The notes beneath the pieces were generated by a model, which did not search any database, had not been told where the DNA came from, and worked only from the letters and a program-made list of their open reading frames with translations. A stretch of 64,000 bases of DNA from the NCBI RefSeq assembly GCF_015706575.1, contig NW_024037065.1, positions 1,612,001 to 1,676,000 on the forward strand, written 5' to 3'. The stretch is from Patiria miniata (taxonomy: Eukaryota > Echinodermata > Asteroidea > Valvatida > Asterinidae). A program made the translations under genes and the position numbers. Position 1 is the stretch's first letter, and every line of letters starts with the position of its first letter. This document shows, piece after piece, positions 42,462 through 53,415 of the stretch.

Positions 42462-42695
42462 TGTAGTGTATTATTGTTAGATAAGGCGTTCCATATACCC
42501 AAATGTGTATACTTGTGTAGTAACAGGGTCATAGGTCAACTCGTGCTTGCACGCACGGTGTGTATGAGTTGTATGCATTGTACATACGGACGTTGAGTCG
42601 TACTGAATAAACTGTCCGCCATAACCGTTCCACCACAACAAGTCGTCTCGCAATTGTTCATCATTTCACCCACGTTTCGTGTTAAATACACGACA
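42462..42695 (+). repeat. 5' LTR of Gypsy element 2
   Basis: 234 bp, TGTAGTGTATTATTG...ATACACGACA. By eye it differs from the LTR at 47464-47697 at two positions. An AATAAAC near 42606 may be its polyadenylation signal. The primer-binding site TGGCGACGAAG follows at 42699-42709, close to the tRNA-Ser-type site of the first element. Confidence 0.92.
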
Positions 42696-42709
42696 AATTG
42701 GCGACGAAG

Positions 42710-44896
42710 ATGGCGAATGAGGACAGCCATGCGCAATTGCCGATGGAAAGGAGCACTTGTCTCCCCCCTTTTTCATCTCACTACGATAAAGACGAAGATT
42801 GGGACTGTTACGTGGAACGTTTTGAGCTCTTCTTACAGGCGTACGGGCTCGACCCGAGTCAAAGCACCCCACGGGTGGCAGCAATGTTTCTCCACTCGAT
42901 AGGGCCGCACTACTACAACGTTGTTCGGGAGCTCGTGGCGCCAAGCAAACCCAGCACCTTATCGTACGGGGAACTGAAAAAAATACTGCGGAAGCATTTG
43001 AAGGCTCCACCGATCATAGTAGCGGAGAGACGCAAGCTTATTAAGAGGGACCAGATGTCATCGGAAAGCATAGCAGATTACGTGGTAGCCCTCAAACATC
43101 TTAGTCTCCATTGCAACTACGGCGACAAGCTCGACGAAAATTTGAGAGACAGATTCATCAGCGGACTGCGCAGTGAGTCCACATCACTCAAGTTCATGGA
43201 AAAAGCCAGAGACAAACCTGCACTTACATTTGTGGAAGCAGTGGACTTTGCACAATCAAGAGAGGTGACTTTCGCTGAGGCACGGAGTATGAGAGACGAC
43301 ATGTCAAACCCAGTGAAAAGCAAGACATCAGTCAACGCAGTTCGCCAAAACTTCAAGCCACGCAGGGGTGGACAGACTGGATCTGGCCAATGTTTCAGGT
43401 GCGGAAGGAGTTCGCATCATCGGGACCAATGTTGGTTCAAAGAGACTAAATGCAACAGGTGCCATCGCATCGGACACATCGCAAGGAAGTGCAACTCCAG
43501 CGGTTTCACGGGCAGGACAGACCGCAGAGAGAACAGGAATTCAAACCGTCGGGACTTTGAAAGAGAACCTCCAAAGCACGACCAAGACAGACAAGGACCG
43601 GACAAGTTCCAAAGGGCACCAGCAAGGCCACGAAAGGACAGAGTGGGACAAACAAAGAACAGTAGGCCAAAGACGGTAAATAAAGTGAGCCAAGTACGTA
43701 GTACCAGTAGCGACTCCGAAGTCGATGATGATTATACAGTGTTAAAAGTGAGTAGTAGTAAGAGTAGCCATGGTAACGCTTGTAATAGTAGTAAGCGTGA
43801 GGACGAACAGAGAAATAATGATGCCATTATGGTTAAGATGCGTATCGAAGGTAGACTTGTAGAAATGGAATTAGATACAGGCTCTGGGGTGACAATGATT
43901 CCACTTAGCATGTATGAGTCAGAATTTGCTGATCTGCCCATGTCTGAGAGTAACAGAGTTCTAACCAGTTTTACAGGAGAATCAGTCCGACCTGTAGGCA
44001 AAGTAAGAGTTAATGTTGAGTATGGTAGCCAGTCAGTGGATCTGTACCTGTATGTTGTAAAACATACCAATCATACTTTGCTAGGTAGGGATTGGTTACA
44101 GTATGTACGGTTGAACTGGCACGAAATTGATTTTTCAGGGGCTGAGACTGAAGATAACGTAGCAGTGGTAGAAAAAGTGAAGGCAATGAATGATTTGAAG
44201 GATATCCTGGACAAACATGCCACAGTGTTTGACCATGAAGTAGGTAAACTAAAAGGCATCAAGGCTAAAATTACTCTACAAGAAGATGCTAAGCCAGTTG
44301 CATGCAAACCACATAGAGTACCCTATGCAGTCAGACCACAGGTAGAAAAAGAGCTGACGCGGCTTCAAAAGTGTGGCGTACTGACTCCAGTGACACATAG
44401 TGAATGGAGCACAGGTATTTTAGCCGTTCCAAAGAAAGACGGAACTGTACGGATTTGTGGTAATTACAAAAGTACGATAAATCCAGTACTAAAACCAGTG
44501 GCTCCCCCTAACATAAATGTAGAAGACATTTTGGCAAATCTGGCTAGTGGGGTCACTTTTTCGAAGCTTGATCTCGCACATGCCTACAATCAGATGGAGT
44601 TAGAGGAAGAGTCAAAGAAGATGTGTACCATATCGACACACAAGGGACTCTTCCAGCAAAACAGATTGGTCTTCGGTGTAACCACAGCCCCCGCAATTTG
44701 GCAGAATGCCATTGAACAGGTATTGCAAGGATTACCTGGGGTTCAGGTATACTTAGACGATATCCTAGTGACGGGTCACACCGAACAAGAACACCTGCAA
44801 AATTTGGACAAAGTACTAACTCGTCTGCATGAACACGGGTTAAAGTTGAAGAGAAGCAAGTGCGAATTCATGTGTAGTTCGGTAGAGTACACGTGA
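42710..44896 (+). CDS. Gag - protease - RT of Gypsy element 2
   Basis: One continuous frame from the ATG at 42710 (MANEDSHAQLPME); the four codons before it belong to the primer-binding site. Gag core at the N-terminus (DWDCYVERFELFLQAYGLD, YVVALKHLSLHCNYG), two adjacent zinc knuckles (CFRCGRSSHHRDQC, CNRCHRIGHIARKC) near residues 225-260, a basic/Ser-rich linker, aspartic protease (MELDTGSGVTMIP), then RT motifs FSKLDLAHAYNQ, NRLVFGVTTAPAIWQ and VYLDDILVTG. The frame stops at 44896 in the conserved YLGH region, where a loss of about 7-8 bases shifts reading into the next frame. Gag, protease and RT being in a single frame is typical of Mag-like lineages. Confidence 0.92.
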   Translation: MANEDSHAQLPMERSTCLPPFSSHYDKDEDWDCYVERFELFLQAYGLDPSQSTPRVAAMFLHSIGPHYYNVVRELVAPSKPSTLSYGELKKILRKHLKAPPIIVAERRKLIKRDQMSSESIADYVVALKHLSLHCNYGDKLDENLRDRFISGLRSESTSLKFMEKARDKPALTFVEAVDFAQSREVTFAEARSMRDDMSNPVKSKTSVNAVRQNFKPRRGGQTGSGQCFRCGRSSHHRDQCWFKETKCNRCHRIGHIARKCNSSGFTGRTDRRENRNSNRRDFEREPPKHDQDRQGPDKFQRAPARPRKDRVGQTKNSRPKTVNKVSQVRSTSSDSEVDDDYTVLKVSSSKSSHGNACNSSKREDEQRNNDAIMVKMRIEGRLVEMELDTGSGVTMIPLSMYESEFADLPMSESNRVLTSFTGESVRPVGKVRVNVEYGSQSVDLYLYVVKHTNHTLLGRDWLQYVRLNWHEIDFSGAETEDNVAVVEKVKAMNDLKDILDKHATVFDHEVGKLKGIKAKITLQEDAKPVACKPHRVPYAVRPQVEKELTRLQKCGVLTPVTHSEWSTGILAVPKKDGTVRICGNYKSTINPVLKPVAPPNINVEDILANLASGVTFSKLDLAHAYNQMELEEESKKMCTISTHKGLFQQNRLVFGVTTAPAIWQNAIEQVLQGLPGVQVYLDDILVTGHTEQEHLQNLDKVLTRLHEHGLKLKRSKCEFMCSSVEYT

Positions 44897-47052
44897 TAGA
44901 CCAAGATGGGGTACATAAGTCAAAATCCAAAGTCGATCAAATTGAACACATGCCTCAACCCAAGGATGTATCAGAACTCAGATCATTTCTGGGAATGCTG
45001 AACTATTATCGGCGCTTTATTCCGAATTTAGCTGCTGAAATTACATCTCTGAATGCACTGCTTGAGAAGAACAAAAAGTTCAAATGGACGAGCGAAGCAG
45101 AGAGAGCGTTCATGAAGGCAAAGCAATTGCTACGCAATTCAGGATTTTTGGTTCACTTTGATTCTGAACTACCGATAACCGTAGCCACTGATGCGAGCCC
45201 CACAGGTATTGGCGCTGTGCTGTCGCATATTATGCCCAACGGAGAAGAGCGACCAATTCAGTTCGCATCGCGTTCACTGACTAAAGCAGAGAAAAATTAC
45301 CCACAGATTGAACGAGAAGGCCTTGCAATGATATTTGCGCTAAAAAAGTTCTACATGTATATCTATGGTAGAAAGCTCTCTCTGATCACCGACAATAAAC
45401 CGCTCACGGCTATTTTTGGCCCAAAAACCAGTCTGCCAACACTAGCAGCGGAGCGTATGCAGCGATGGGCTATGTATATGGCAGGATTTGACTACGAGAT
45501 ACAGTATAGGAGCACAAAGGCGAATGCAAATGCAGACTGCTTATCACGATTGCCATGTACGGAAGCAATTAGTGATGAGTTCGAACCAACTGTTACACAC
45601 ATATTCCATGTTGAGGTCTTGCCTTGCTCACGTGAACAGATCCGTAACTGGTCAAAGAATGACCCAGTCCTATCTAGGGTGATAAGGTTTACTTTGGATG
45701 GTTGGCCAAGCAAACTGTCAGAGTCCGAGGAAGTACTCAAACCGTTCTTTCATCGCCGAAATGAAATAACCTTAGAACAGGGAGTCCTAATGTGGGGTAT
45801 GCGAGTTATTGTACCTGAGCTAGGGCGCACTAGAGTACTAGAGGAATTGCATACTGGACATGTTGGCATAGTCAAGATGAAAGCTGTAGCCCGTAGCTAT
45901 GTATGGTGGCCTAAAATTGACACAGAAATTGAAAGGTGTGCTAAAATTTGTGTCGCGTGTCAAGTGACGCAAAACAATCCGGCACTTGCTCCATTACATC
46001 CATGGATAACTGCCTCCAAACCATGGGAGCGTATCCATGTTGATTTTGCGGGACCATTTGAGGGTTTTACCTACCTTGTAGTAGTTGACGCTTTCTCAAA
46101 GTGGCCAGAAGTGTTCATTATGCCTACTGTGACATCAGAAAAGACAATCCAAATTCTGCGCTCATTGTTAAGTCGTCATGGCTTACCACAGATATTGGTA
46201 TCTGACAATGGAAGTCAGTTTACTTCAGCAGAATTTCAGAAGTTTATGTGTGACAATGGTATTCAGCATAAATACAGCGCTCCATACCATCCCAGTACTA
46301 ATGGTCAAGCAGAGCGCTTTGTGCAATCACTCAAGCAAGGATTGCGAGCTGCGCGACAAGATAGTGGTACGCTGCAAATCAAAGTTGACAGATTTGTGTT
46401 AGCTTACCGCAATGCGGCACACTCTGTGACAGGGGAGTCACCTGCAACACTGTTCTTAGGAAGACCATTGCGCACACGCTTAGATGCTTTGCGACCAAAT
46501 GCAAAGATGCGTATTGCAGAGAAGTTGCATAAGCAAATAGAGTACAGAGACAAGCATGCAAAATCCCGCATTTTGCGAAAAGGAGAGCATGTATGGGTTC
46601 AAAACTACTTAGGAAAACAGAAGTGGGTACCAGGTTGTGTAGTAGAGAGGAAAGGACCATTGAATTATAAGGTCATAGTAGACTCTGGGATTTGGCACCG
46701 CCATAATGATCAGTTGAGCAAAAGGATTGCTGAAGGGTTCACATCACCCTCCACAGAGGAGGAACCTAGAAACTTTGAAAGTTCAGAAGAGGGAAGTCAT
46801 CCCTCCATCATGCAAGATTTAACACATGCAGATTTAGGGAACATGGGAGGACAAACCGTCTCCACTGAGGTGACCGAAATCCCACAGTCTATCGCTGATC
46901 ATGATCTTGTGACTAACCACAATATGGGAGTACAAGCCAAGACACCGGTGGTAGATATGCTTGCTCAATCAGACAGATCACCGCTAGTGTCACCAGTAAA
47001 GTTACGAAGGTCAACAAGGATTCGGAAACCGCCTGATAAACTTAATCTTTGA
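44893..47052 (+). CDS. RT C-terminus - RNase H - integrase of Gypsy element 2
   Basis: Continuation of pol after the small deletion, overlapping the previous stop by 4 bp. It carries the RT thumb (ELRSFLGMLNYYRRFIPNLA), RNase H (VATDASPTGIGAVLSH, LITDNKPL), the integrase zinc finger (HTGHVGIVKMK, CAKICVACQ) and the catalytic triad D (HVDFAGPF), D (VSDNGSQFTS) and E (GQAERFVQSLKQ). A basic C-terminus ends RRSTRIRKPPDKLNL. No internal stops. The part from 45436 on is repeated identically at 48530-50146. Confidence 0.92.
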   Translation: MIDQDGVHKSKSKVDQIEHMPQPKDVSELRSFLGMLNYYRRFIPNLAAEITSLNALLEKNKKFKWTSEAERAFMKAKQLLRNSGFLVHFDSELPITVATDASPTGIGAVLSHIMPNGEERPIQFASRSLTKAEKNYPQIEREGLAMIFALKKFYMYIYGRKLSLITDNKPLTAIFGPKTSLPTLAAERMQRWAMYMAGFDYEIQYRSTKANANADCLSRLPCTEAISDEFEPTVTHIFHVEVLPCSREQIRNWSKNDPVLSRVIRFTLDGWPSKLSESEEVLKPFFHRRNEITLEQGVLMWGMRVIVPELGRTRVLEELHTGHVGIVKMKAVARSYVWWPKIDTEIERCAKICVACQVTQNNPALAPLHPWITASKPWERIHVDFAGPFEGFTYLVVVDAFSKWPEVFIMPTVTSEKTIQILRSLLSRHGLPQILVSDNGSQFTSAEFQKFMCDNGIQHKYSAPYHPSTNGQAERFVQSLKQGLRAARQDSGTLQIKVDRFVLAYRNAAHSVTGESPATLFLGRPLRTRLDALRPNAKMRIAEKLHKQIEYRDKHAKSRILRKGEHVWVQNYLGKQKWVPGCVVERKGPLNYKVIVDSGIWHRHNDQLSKRIAEGFTSPSTEEEPRNFESSEEGSHPSIMQDLTHADLGNMGGQTVSTEVTEIPQSIADHDLVTNHNMGVQAKTPVVDMLAQSDRSPLVSPVKLRRSTRIRKPPDKLNL

Positions 47053-47463
47053 AACAAAAGTGTAAGTTCATTCAAGCTAAAATAGAACTGGTTTATTTTA
47101 TACATAATCCCACACAGAAAAAATCGTATATCATGCTAGATAACATGGGATCCGTATTTCTTTGTTAAAACCTGATATTGTTATATGTTAGAGTTAATCC
47201 GATAACGGTTTTCAAACATGATTGTAACTAAACCAGAAACCAGATGTGTTGTTTTTATAAGTGTTTGTTAAAAATATAAAGACACAGAGAAAATGAAAAG
47301 GTGGACATCAGCATATTGTTTATAAAGAACACAGGTAACTCACCATAAACTGTATATGTTATTTTATATCTCAAGTTCATTGTTCTGGGCAAAATTACTC
47401 TTGTTGTCAGCGCACTCAGTCGATTGAAAAATGTTTTATGAACATTGGATAAGCAGGGGAGAG

Positions 47464-47697
47464 TGTAGTGTATTATTGTTAGATAAGGCGTTCCATATAC
47501 CCAAATGTTTATACTTGTGTAGTAACAGGGTCATAGGTCAACTCGTGCTTGCACGCACGGTGTGTATGAGTTGTATGCATTGTACATACGGACGTTGAGT
47601 CGTACTGAATAAACTGTCCGCCATAACCGTTCCACCACAACAAGTCGTCTCGCAATTGTTCATCATTTCACCAACGTTTCGTGTTAAATACACGACA
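47464..47697 (+). repeat. 3' LTR of Gypsy element 2
   Basis: 234 bp, direct copy of 42462-42695 with two visible substitutions (AAATGTTTATAC for AAATGTGTATAC; CACCAACG for CACCCACG). Followed by the GACTT duplication at 47698-47702. Confidence 0.93.
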
Positions 47698-47702
47698 GAC
47701 TT

Positions 47703-48533
47703 CTCGTGAAGTATGTAAGTTACTGAGTTGCCTTGATACTTCCAAGGCTACTGGGCTTGACGGTATTGCCCCCAGGCTGCTAAAGGTTGGCTGTAGGCAG
47801 CTTGCTAAGCCACTAGCCCACATCATGAATTTGAGCCTCTCCACTGGATCCGTGCCCACAGCCTGGAAGTTGAGTAGAATATCCCCTATTTACAAAGAAG
47901 GGGATCGCCTAGACATTAATAATTATAGGCCCATTTCTGTACTTCCAACTTGTATGAACATTTTTGAGAAGCTTGTCCACAAACAGTTGTTAGATTATTT
48001 GGACAAAAAAATATTTTAACTGAGAACCAGTCGGGCTTCAGGCCAATACAGTCTACCCAAACTTGTCTTTTGAACGCGTCTGACTACTTACTGGAAAATA
48101 TGAATTCTGGGTATTTTACTGGTGCAGTTTTCTTGGATTTAAAGAAAGCATTCGACACTGTTCACCACGGTCGTCTTATCAACAAGCTTAACAACATTGG
48201 AATTCGTGGCCGCGAACTTGACTGGTTCTCCTCATACTTGTCTGGACGGCAGCATTTAACCAAAATTGGTAACAACAATTCTACCTTAGCTGGAGTAAAT
48301 TTTGGAGTTCCCCAGGGATCAACATTGGGTCCACTTCTTTTTACATTGTATATTAATGACATTATTAATACTGTTTCTCCAGACTCTAGGATATTTTTAT
48401 ACGCTGATGATACGGCTATTTTTACTCGGGCCAAATCTATTGATGGTATTAACAGAGTTCTTAACAGGGACATGGCCGAAATTTTCAAATGGTTGCAGGT
48501 GAATTTTTTAACTCTGAATACTAACAAAACCAA
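47703..48533 (+). pseudogene. LINE reverse transcriptase, first (truncated) copy
   Basis: RT fingers and palm of the LINE begun at 41130: TSREVCKLLSCLDTSKATGL, SPIYKEGDRLDINNYRPISV, then a one-base shift near 48014, FLDLKKAFDTVHHG, GVPQGSTLGPLLF and the catalytic FLYADDTAIF. It stops at LNTNKT where the tandem duplication jumps back into Gypsy pol. Identical to 50797-51627. Confidence 0.88.
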
Positions 48534-50146
48534 CACTAGCAGCGGAGCGTATGCAGCGATGGGCTATGTATATGGCAGGATTTGACTACGAGATACAGTA
48601 TAGGAGCACAAAGGCGAATGCAAATGCAGACTGCTTATCACGATTGCCATGTACGGAAGCAATTAGTGATGAGTTCGAACCAACTGTTACACACATATTC
48701 CATGTTGAGGTCTTGCCTTGCTCACGTGAACAGATCCGTAACTGGTCAAAGAATGACCCAGTCCTATCTAGGGTGATAAGGTTTACTTTGGATGGTTGGC
48801 CAAGCAAACTGTCAGAGTCCGAGGAAGTACTCAAACCGTTCTTTCATCGCCGAAATGAAATAACCTTAGAACAGGGAGTCCTAATGTGGGGTATGCGAGT
48901 TATTGTACCTGAGCTAGGGCGCACTAGAGTACTAGAGGAATTGCATACTGGACATGTTGGCATAGTCAAGATGAAAGCTGTAGCCCGTAGCTATGTATGG
49001 TGGCCTAAAATTGACACAGAAATTGAAAGGTGTGCTAAAATTTGTGTCGCGTGTCAAGTGACGCAAAACAATCCGGCACTTGCTCCATTACATCCATGGA
49101 TAACTGCCTCCAAACCATGGGAGCGTATCCATGTTGATTTTGCGGGACCATTTGAGGGTTTTACCTACCTTGTAGTAGTTGACGCTTTCTCAAAGTGGCC
49201 AGAAGTGTTCATTATGCCTACTGTGACATCAGAAAAGACAATCCAAATTCTGCGCTCATTGTTAAGTCGTCATGGCTTACCACAGATATTGGTATCTGAC
49301 AATGGAAGTCAGTTTACTTCAGCAGAATTTCAGAAGTTTATGTGTGACAATGGTATTCAGCATAAATACAGCGCTCCATACCATCCCAGTACTAATGGTC
49401 AAGCAGAGCGCTTTGTGCAATCACTCAAGCAAGGATTGCGAGCTGCGCGACAAGATAGTGGTACGCTGCAAATCAAAGTTGACAGATTTGTGTTAGCTTA
49501 CCGCAATGCGGCACACTCTGTGACAGGGGAGTCACCTGCAACACTGTTCTTAGGAAGACCATTGCGCACACGCTTAGATGCTTTGCGACCAAATGCAAAG
49601 ATGCGTATTGCAGAGAAGTTGCATAAGCAAATAGAGTACAGAGACAAGCATGCAAAATCCCGCATTTTGCGAAAAGGAGAGCATGTATGGGTTCAAAACT
49701 ACTTAGGAAAACAGAAGTGGGTACCAGGTTGTGTAGTAGAGAGGAAAGGACCATTGAATTATAAGGTCATAGTAGACTCTGGGATTTGGCACCGCCATAA
49801 TGATCAGTTGAGCAAAAGGATTGCTGAAGGGTTCACATCACCCTCCACAGAGGAGGAACCTAGAAACTTTGAAAGTTCAGAAGAGGGAAGTCATCCCTCC
49901 ATCATGCAAGATTTAACACATGCAGATTTAGGGAACATGGGAGGACAAACCGTCTCCACTGAGGTGACCGAAATCCCACAGTCTATCGCTGATCATGATC
50001 TTGTGACTAACCACAATATGGGAGTACAAGCCAAGACACCGGTGGTAGATATGCTTGCTCAATCAGACAGATCACCGCTAGTGTCACCAGTAAAGTTACG
50101 AAGGTCAACAAGGATTCGGAAACCGCCTGATAAACTTAATCTTTGA
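48530..50146 (+). pseudogene. Duplicated 3' part of Gypsy 2 pol (integrase)
   Basis: Second copy of 45436-47052, beginning inside RNase H (MQRWAMYMAGFDYEIQYRST) and keeping the complete integrase with all HHCC and DDE residues. It has no promoter, LTR, gag or RT of its own upstream; the frame is continuous with LINE-derived codons at the junction for a few residues only. Confidence 0.93.
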
Positions 50147-50557
50147 AACAAAAGTGTAAGTTCATTCAAGCTAAAATAGAACTGGTTTATTTTATACATA
50201 ATCCCACACAGAAAAAATCGTATATCATGCTAGATAACATGGGATCCGTATTTCTTTGTTAAAACCTGATATTGTTATATGTTAGAGTTAATCCGATAAC
50301 GGTTTTCAAACATGATTGTAACTAAACCAGAAACCAGATGTGTTGTTTTTATAAGTGTTTGTTAAAAATATAAAGACACAGAGAAAATGAAAAGGTGGAC
50401 ATCAGCATATTGTTTATAAAGAACACAGGTAACTCACCATAAACTGTATATGTTATTTTATATCTCAAGTTCATTGTTCTGGGCAAAATTACTCTTGTTG
50501 TCAGCGCACTCAGTCGATTGAAAAATGTTTTATGAACATTGGATAAGCAGGGGAGAG

Positions 50558-50791
50558 TGTAGTGTATTATTGTTAGATAAGGCGTTCCATATACCCAAAT
50601 GTTTATACTTGTGTAGTAACAGGGTCATAGGTCAACTCGTGCTTGCACGCACGGTGTGTATGAGTTGTATGCATTGTACATACGGACGTTGAGTCGTACT
50701 GAATAAACTGTCCGCCATAACCGTTCCACCACAACAAGTCGTCTCGCAATTGTTCATCATTTCACCAACGTTTCGTGTTAAATACACGACA
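50558..50791 (+). repeat. Third LTR copy (duplicated 3' LTR)
   Basis: 234 bp, apparently identical to 47464-47697, with the same flanking polypurine tract and GACTT. It exists because the tandem duplication includes the 3' LTR. Confidence 0.93.
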
Positions 50792-50796
50792 GACTT

Positions 50797-52745
50797 CTCG
50801 TGAAGTATGTAAGTTACTGAGTTGCCTTGATACTTCCAAGGCTACTGGGCTTGACGGTATTGCCCCCAGGCTGCTAAAGGTTGGCTGTAGGCAGCTTGCT
50901 AAGCCACTAGCCCACATCATGAATTTGAGCCTCTCCACTGGATCCGTGCCCACAGCCTGGAAGTTGAGTAGAATATCCCCTATTTACAAAGAAGGGGATC
51001 GCCTAGACATTAATAATTATAGGCCCATTTCTGTACTTCCAACTTGTATGAACATTTTTGAGAAGCTTGTCCACAAACAGTTGTTAGATTATTTGGACAA
51101 AAAAATATTTTAACTGAGAACCAGTCGGGCTTCAGGCCAATACAGTCTACCCAAACTTGTCTTTTGAACGCGTCTGACTACTTACTGGAAAATATGAATT
51201 CTGGGTATTTTACTGGTGCAGTTTTCTTGGATTTAAAGAAAGCATTCGACACTGTTCACCACGGTCGTCTTATCAACAAGCTTAACAACATTGGAATTCG
51301 TGGCCGCGAACTTGACTGGTTCTCCTCATACTTGTCTGGACGGCAGCATTTAACCAAAATTGGTAACAACAATTCTACCTTAGCTGGAGTAAATTTTGGA
51401 GTTCCCCAGGGATCAACATTGGGTCCACTTCTTTTTACATTGTATATTAATGACATTATTAATACTGTTTCTCCAGACTCTAGGATATTTTTATACGCTG
51501 ATGATACGGCTATTTTTACTCGGGCCAAATCTATTGATGGTATTAACAGAGTTCTTAACAGGGACATGGCCGAAATTTTCAAATGGTTGCAGGTGAATTT
51601 TTTAACTCTGAATACTAACAAAACCAAAAGTATGTTGTTCGGTACTCAAGCCAAACTAGGTCGAAGCGAGGACAATAATATTGCCATTGATAATGTTATT
51701 CAGTTTAAGTATCTTGGTGTACTGTTTCTTGGTGTACTGTTCCTTCTGTAACATGGAATGTGCATATTGAGAAACTGTCAAAGAAAATTAACAAGCGTGT
51801 GGTGGTTCTCCGTAGAGTCAGAAATGTCCTGCCTCAGCATACACTAAATTTGTTATACAAAACGCTGATTCTCCCGCACTTTGATTATTGTGATGTTGTG
51901 TGGGGTAACGCTTCAAAAATGTCCCTCGTCAAGCTTGACAGACTCCAGAGTAGTGCTGGGCGAGTCATCTTGGGTCTTCCCCGGAGATCCCCAACAGACT
52001 CTGTTTTATCGGCTCTGAGGTGGCATATTTTAGAAGAAAGGCATACTTTTCACTTGAATACACTTGTCTACAAGAGTCTTACCTCGAAATTGCCACCCCA
52101 ACTATGCAACTGTTTCACTCATACCATGAATGCTCACACACATAACACTATGTCTGGTTCTCAAGGCAACCTTGTTCCCCCATTAAGTAAATCTAAATCA
52201 GGTAAACGGAAATTTGTGGTTCGTGGAGCTTATTCATTCAACGCCCTACCTACACCTCTTAAATGCCCTTTGGCTGCTACTCTTGCCAGCTTTAAAAACA
52301 CATACAAATCCTGCTTTTTTAATGTACTAGTGCAGTACCCATCGATAATGTGCCTGTTATAATGGGGCAAATTGCTTGACCTCTGGTTTTGGTTGCTTAC
52401 AGCTTTTTGAGAACTGCTCACCATGCAGACAATTTTTGCGCGAGATTTAATACTATTCACGCAGAGTTTTATGCAGTGCATGGGTGCTCTTGTTGTTTTT
52501 TTTTCAGTGCAATTCTTTGGGTGTGTTAATCTGTGTTTTGTTTTTACTGAATGGTCCATGATTATTTTTTATGCATGTATATTTTAGGTGCTTTTTGTAC
52601 CCATATTTTACTATTTACTATTTTTAGTGTTTTCTGTAATTGTAGTTTTAAATGAATTGTTCTGTATAATTGCTAGGCACCTCTGGAAAACAGTGTACCA
52701 CTGAGAGGTTTCCCCAGGGTAAATAAGAAATAAATAAAATAAAAT
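50797..52745 (+). pseudogene. LINE reverse transcriptase, complete 3' half and tail
   Basis: The second copy of the RT region runs through FLYADDTAIF and on into QFKYLGVLF (51751), then, after a shift near a duplicated TTGGTGTACTGTT, into the CR1/L2-type C-terminal module (51760-52362): RVRNVLPQHTLNLLYKTLIL, HFDYCDVVWGNASK, LDRLQSSAGRVILGLPRRSP. A non-coding 3' region ends in an A-rich, AATAAA-type tail at about 52720-52745, the expected 3' terminus of a LINE. Broken by frameshifts at about 51109 and 51740. Confidence 0.88.
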
Positions 52746-52839
52746 AATCGATGCATCGCGCGCGCTCGGTAACGGAATCGCACTCGGGATACGGGGACCA
52801 TCGAATGTACGCTGGGCATGAAGAAGAAATCGCGTCGTT

Positions 52840-53181
52840 CAAACATTAAACACGATCGGAAATTTAACGTGTTCAAGATCGCGAGGGGAGCTCTCCGAAA
52901 TGAACAGAAAATTTCACTTTTTTTTCAGGATCGTAAGTAACTTCAGTACAACCATCTTAATCATCGATGTCTACTTGTACCTCAGGAGGCATATGTAGTA
53001 ATTTGGAGGCCGTTTTGAAGGTGAAATCTGATGTTTTTTGTTGGAAAATGTTGGTTTTTGGGACGGTGTTGTCCAGCTCGCGGTATTAGCTTGGACCCTA
53101 CTATCGCCAGACCATGTCCAAATGTTAAAAAAAGGCGATAAGTTGGGTCCCATTGAGTTACTCGGAGTAGGCCTAGCCCAG
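52840..53181 (+). repeat. Right arm of the 340-bp inverted repeat
   Basis: Inverted partner of 40630-40969, beginning CAAACATTAAACACGATCGG about 95 bp after the LINE tail. The open stretch MLENVGFWDGVVQLAVLAWT (from 53038) continues here to 53325, but without a recognisable domain. Confidence 0.8.
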
Positions 53182-53415
53182 GTTGGACGAAGTCTTCATT
53201 GTATTACGACTGACGTCCAGGATGACAATTCTCTACATAAGGCCACCCAAGATTTTGACAAGAGTTTTGTTATGTTTTACCTTGTTATACATGTTATAGA
53301 AGCTTATTTCATGCCTACAACATAGGCCTACTATTTGTCCTTATCTATTGGTCCAGGGGGTTTAGGAATTCCATATCAGCATAGGGGCCTATGTGATGCT
53401 AACTGACGTTAAGCG

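Larger units (their letters stand above)
42462..47697 (+). mobile_element. Gypsy element 2, nearly intact, inserted in a LINE
   Basis: 5,236 bp with paired 234-bp LTRs, GACTT target duplication, primer site, gag-protease-RT frame, RNase H-integrase frame, and polypurine tract GCAGGGGAGAG just before 47464. Pol order identifies Ty3/Gypsy. It interrupts the LINE reverse transcriptase so that the LINE reading frame picks up exactly after the duplication. Near-identical LTRs indicate a young insertion. One small deletion breaks pol near 44891. Confidence 0.95.
45436..51627 (+). repeat. Tandem duplication, 2 x 3,094 bp, CCAA microhomology
   Basis: The unit starting in the integrase-side RNase H of Gypsy 2 and ending in the LINE RT is present at 45436-48529 and 48530-51623, apparently identical in every reading frame compared. 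At the internal junction (48530-48533) LINE sequence ...AACAAAACCAA meets Gypsy sequence CCAACACTAGC. The bases CCAA are shared by the LINE end (51624-51627) and the Gypsy start (45436-45439). The pattern fits microhomology-mediated tandem duplication after Gypsy insertion; a collapsed or repeated assembly path is the alternative. Confidence 0.93.
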
